From NCBI GenBank assembly GCA_027484495.1, contig JAIXSW010000079.1:1-6836 (forward strand): a stretch of 6,836 bases of DNA. Direction: 5' to 3'. This DNA is from Gammaproteobacteria bacterium (lineage in GTDB: Bacteria; Pseudomonadota; Gammaproteobacteria; Enterobacterales; Alteromonadaceae). This document shows positions 5,483 to 6,836 of this stretch, piece by piece. Below the pieces are notes generated by a model. The model was not told the origin of the DNA. It did not search any database and saw only the letters and a program-made list of their open reading frames with translations. Positions within the stretch are counted from its first letter, which is position 1; each line of letters starts with the position of its first letter. The position numbers and the translations under genes are program-made.

Positions 5483-6295
5483 ATGAATCAGCCATCGTTT
5501 GAGCTCGGTGACATTGCTCCGGCAAAATACTTCGCCGGAGTTGCTGTATTACTGGCATTTTTGTTTTCGCTGGTGGCAAACAACGAGGATGCGCCTTATC
5601 TCATCAACCTGCTGCAGTGGTTGTTTCAAAGCATAGTTCCGATGACGTTGATGGTTCTGAGCTTTAAGCTGGTTCTTTCAGCGACCATATTTAACCAGCT
5701 AAACCCATGGCTCCGTCTGTTTTTTGCCGGCTGCGCCGGTGCATTGCTTTTTGTGCCACTAGCGTTGTTGCTTGACCTCTGGCTAGGACATGATCCGGTG
5801 CCAACTTCTGGTATGGCGGTGCTCTGCGCACTGGTCGATGAAGCAGCAGGCGTGATGCCGCCGGTGGTTTTATGCTGGCTGGCCATCAATGCGCCCTGGA
5901 TCCTTGGATTTAAAGTTGTCAAAACCCCGCATCCAACCGAAGTGCAAGCAGAACTGCCTCAGGGACAAAGTGACATAACCAGCGATGTAAAACGCTTGCT
6001 CGACCTGCTGCCTGCAACCAAAAGGGGGGATATTCTGTATCTGAAATCAGAATTGCACTATTTAATGGTGGTGACCACGGCGGGCCAGAGTTTAATTCTG
6101 TTCAACTTAAAAGATGCCATAGCGATCTGCAGCGGCCTAGAGGGATTCCAGCCACACCGGTCTTATTGGGTAAAAAAGACAGCCATACGCGCATTTCGCA
6201 AAGCAGGCAGAGCAGGTGTATTGGTGCTGTCCAACGGTACAGAAATACCGGTCAGTCGCAATAACGTCAATGAGGTGGCTTCGCTATTTGAATAG
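5483..6295 (+). CDS. membrane-anchored LytTR-family transcriptional regulator
   Basis: 270 residues from ATG 5483 (GTG at 5474 or 5480 would add up to three). The N-terminal half is hydrophobic, with about four membrane segments (roughly 14-32, 40-65, 76-101 and 123-142). A linker rich in Pro, Gln and acidic residues follows (about 148-178). The C-terminal LytTR DNA-binding domain (about 180-269) shows ILYLKSELHYLMVVTT (184-199), an FNLKDAIA strand-helix, the hallmark HRSYWV (225-230, usually HRSYLVN) and the final LSNGTEIPVSRNNV (249-262). LytTR domains bind direct repeats; a pair lies in this gene's own promoter. No receiver domain or histidine kinase is present, so the membrane part probably senses the signal or is controlled by a partner protein. 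Divergently placed against an outer-membrane barrel gene, its likeliest target besides itself. Confidence 0.9.
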   Translation: MNQPSFELGDIAPAKYFAGVAVLLAFLFSLVANNEDAPYLINLLQWLFQSIVPMTLMVLSFKLVLSATIFNQLNPWLRLFFAGCAGALLFVPLALLLDLWLGHDPVPTSGMAVLCALVDEAAGVMPPVVLCWLAINAPWILGFKVVKTPHPTEVQAELPQGQSDITSDVKRLLDLLPATKRGDILYLKSELHYLMVVTTAGQSLILFNLKDAIAICSGLEGFQPHRSYWVKKTAIRAFRKAGRAGVLVLSNGTEIPVSRNNVNEVASLFE

Positions 6296-6320
6296 AGTCA
6301 GCGGCCGGGTTCTATGCTGA

Positions 6321-6369
6321 CAGTCCCCCAAAGAGCAGACTCGCTGCCAGCTGATGCTCAGACTGTTTT
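6321..6369 (+). terminator. weak candidate terminator after the LytTR gene
   Basis: CAGTC (6321-6325) pairs with GACTG (6361-6365) and, inside, GAGCA (6333-6337) with TGCTC (6355-6359), followed by TTTT (6366-6369). The internal and terminal loops are large, so stability is doubtful. A short stem GTCAGC/GCTGAC (6297-6302 with 6316-6321) overlaps its first base. Confidence 0.3.
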
Positions 6370-6381
6370 GGCCTAGCCACT

Positions 6382-6404
6382 AAACGAATAAACAACATTC
6401 GTTT
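6382..6404. repeat. perfect 8-bp inverted repeat, possible operator
   Basis: AAACGAAT (6382-6389) and ATTCGTTT (6397-6404) are exact reverse complements separated by 7 bp. The AT-rich arms and spacing suit a dimeric regulator site rather than a terminator, as no T-tract follows on either strand. It sits between the ends of two convergent genes, which is unusual for an operator, so its role is open. Confidence 0.55.
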
Positions 6405-6463
6405 GCAAAATTCCATTAGCCAAAAGCAAGCCTGATACAGGTGTTCGGCCAATTAGATTAGGT

Positions 6464-6491
6464 GCCATTCGGCAGCCGAACTGGCGGTTTT
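6464..6491 (+). terminator. intrinsic terminator between convergent genes
   Basis: GCCA-TTCGG (6464-6472), loop CAG, then CCGAA (6476-6480), one unpaired C and TGGC (6482-6485) form a nine-pair stem with a single bulge. It is followed by GGTTTT (6486-6491). The orientation fits plus-strand transcripts from the LytTR gene, about 170 bp after its stop. Confidence 0.55.
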
Positions 6492-6501
6492 CATATTGAG
6501 G

Positions 6502-6836
6502 TTAATGATCAACAGCCTGGCTATAGCTGACTGCAACATCCCCCATCATCGTTTCTTGTTTGATTGCATCCGTCACATGACCTTGGATCAGGATCGACCT
6601 TGGTGACGACCACTGCAACAATAGCCGGCTGTCGGCCGGATGCCCTTTCGCAATATAAAGATTGCCAGCCACATCATTGCCGAGAGTTTCCCCGGCCGGC
6701 AACACAGAAACCTGCGTACTGAACCCGGTTGTCGCACCACAATCCCGCTGAAAAACCACCGCTTTTAACGTGCGATCGGGCGCATAGACTTCCTGATACA
6801 TCTGATTGACACAGAGATCAGGTCCAACCGCAATCA
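6502..6836 (-). CDS. second small exported protein of the same unknown family, 5' end cut by window edge
   Basis: The frame stays open past the internal ATG at 6801 to the window edge (I-A-V-G-P-D-L-C-V-N before that Met), so 6801 is not the start and the gene continues to the right. The 110 complete residues visible carry the blocks of the 4116-4562 product: a Cys-x-Asn near the front, APDRTLKAVVFQRDCGATTGFS, GNLYIAKGHP, LLLQW and a final strand VAVSYSQ. The two cysteines are 24 residues apart in both proteins and align exactly. By analogy the missing N-terminus should be a signal peptide or anchor, and the cysteines could form a periplasmic disulfide. Function unknown. Confidence 0.8.
   Translation of the reverse strand, partial: IAVGPDLCVNQMYQEVYAPDRTLKAVVFQRDCGATTGFSTQVSVLPAGETLGNDVAGNLYIAKGHPADSRLLLQWSSPRSILIQGHVTDAIKQETMMGDVAVSYSQAVDH

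Noticed and set aside
6502..6801. ATG at 6801 as the start of the right-edge gene
   Set aside because: The frame continues upstream with the Cys-x-Asn block that aligns to the paralogue, and there is no ribosome site before 6801.

Overview
The window looks like a stretch of gammaproteobacterial chromosome with roughly balanced base composition. The topoisomerase III reads through almost end to end like the enterobacterial enzyme. The periplasmic solute-binding-like protein, LytTR regulator and small barrel protein suggest an aquatic Alteromonadales/Chromatiaceae-type genus such as Rheinheimera. That genus is an inference from memory of the families, not a search result. I see no rRNA, tRNA, CRISPR array, transposase or integrase.

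Layout, left to right. (1) A PaiB-type FMN-binding protein, cut by the left edge, overlaps a RimJ/RimL-like GNAT acetyltransferase by ATGA (2-1110, +). An 18-bp tandem duplication sits on the acetyltransferase stop codon. (2) A 302-bp intergenic region holds a candidate promoter and a 22-bp-period direct repeat in the leader of the next gene. (3) A secreted solute-binding-like protein (1413-2114, +) has an odd C-terminus encoded inside a GC-rich, roughly 99-bp imperfect palindrome. (4) The palindrome lies between that gene and the convergent topB (2155-4095, -). Upstream of topB, 20 nt away and probably co-transcribed, is a small membrane-anchored protein of unknown function (4116-4562, -). 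(5) A small outer-membrane beta-barrel protein (4716-5351, -) ends in a strong intrinsic terminator. (6) Divergent from it is a membrane-anchored LytTR regulator (5483-6295, +). The shared intergenic region carries two direct repeats that straddle the regulator's own -35 element. (7) A 206-bp intergenic region with hairpins and an 8-bp inverted repeat is followed by a second member of the small unknown family (6502-6836, -), cut by the right edge.

The most coherent possible unit is the LytTR regulator, its putative 20-bp-period operator and the divergent barrel protein, bracketed by two paralogous two-cysteine exported proteins. The sharpest single anomaly is in TopB: the third acidic residue of the Toprim DxDxE motif is Val (GTT codon), in an otherwise intact enzyme.
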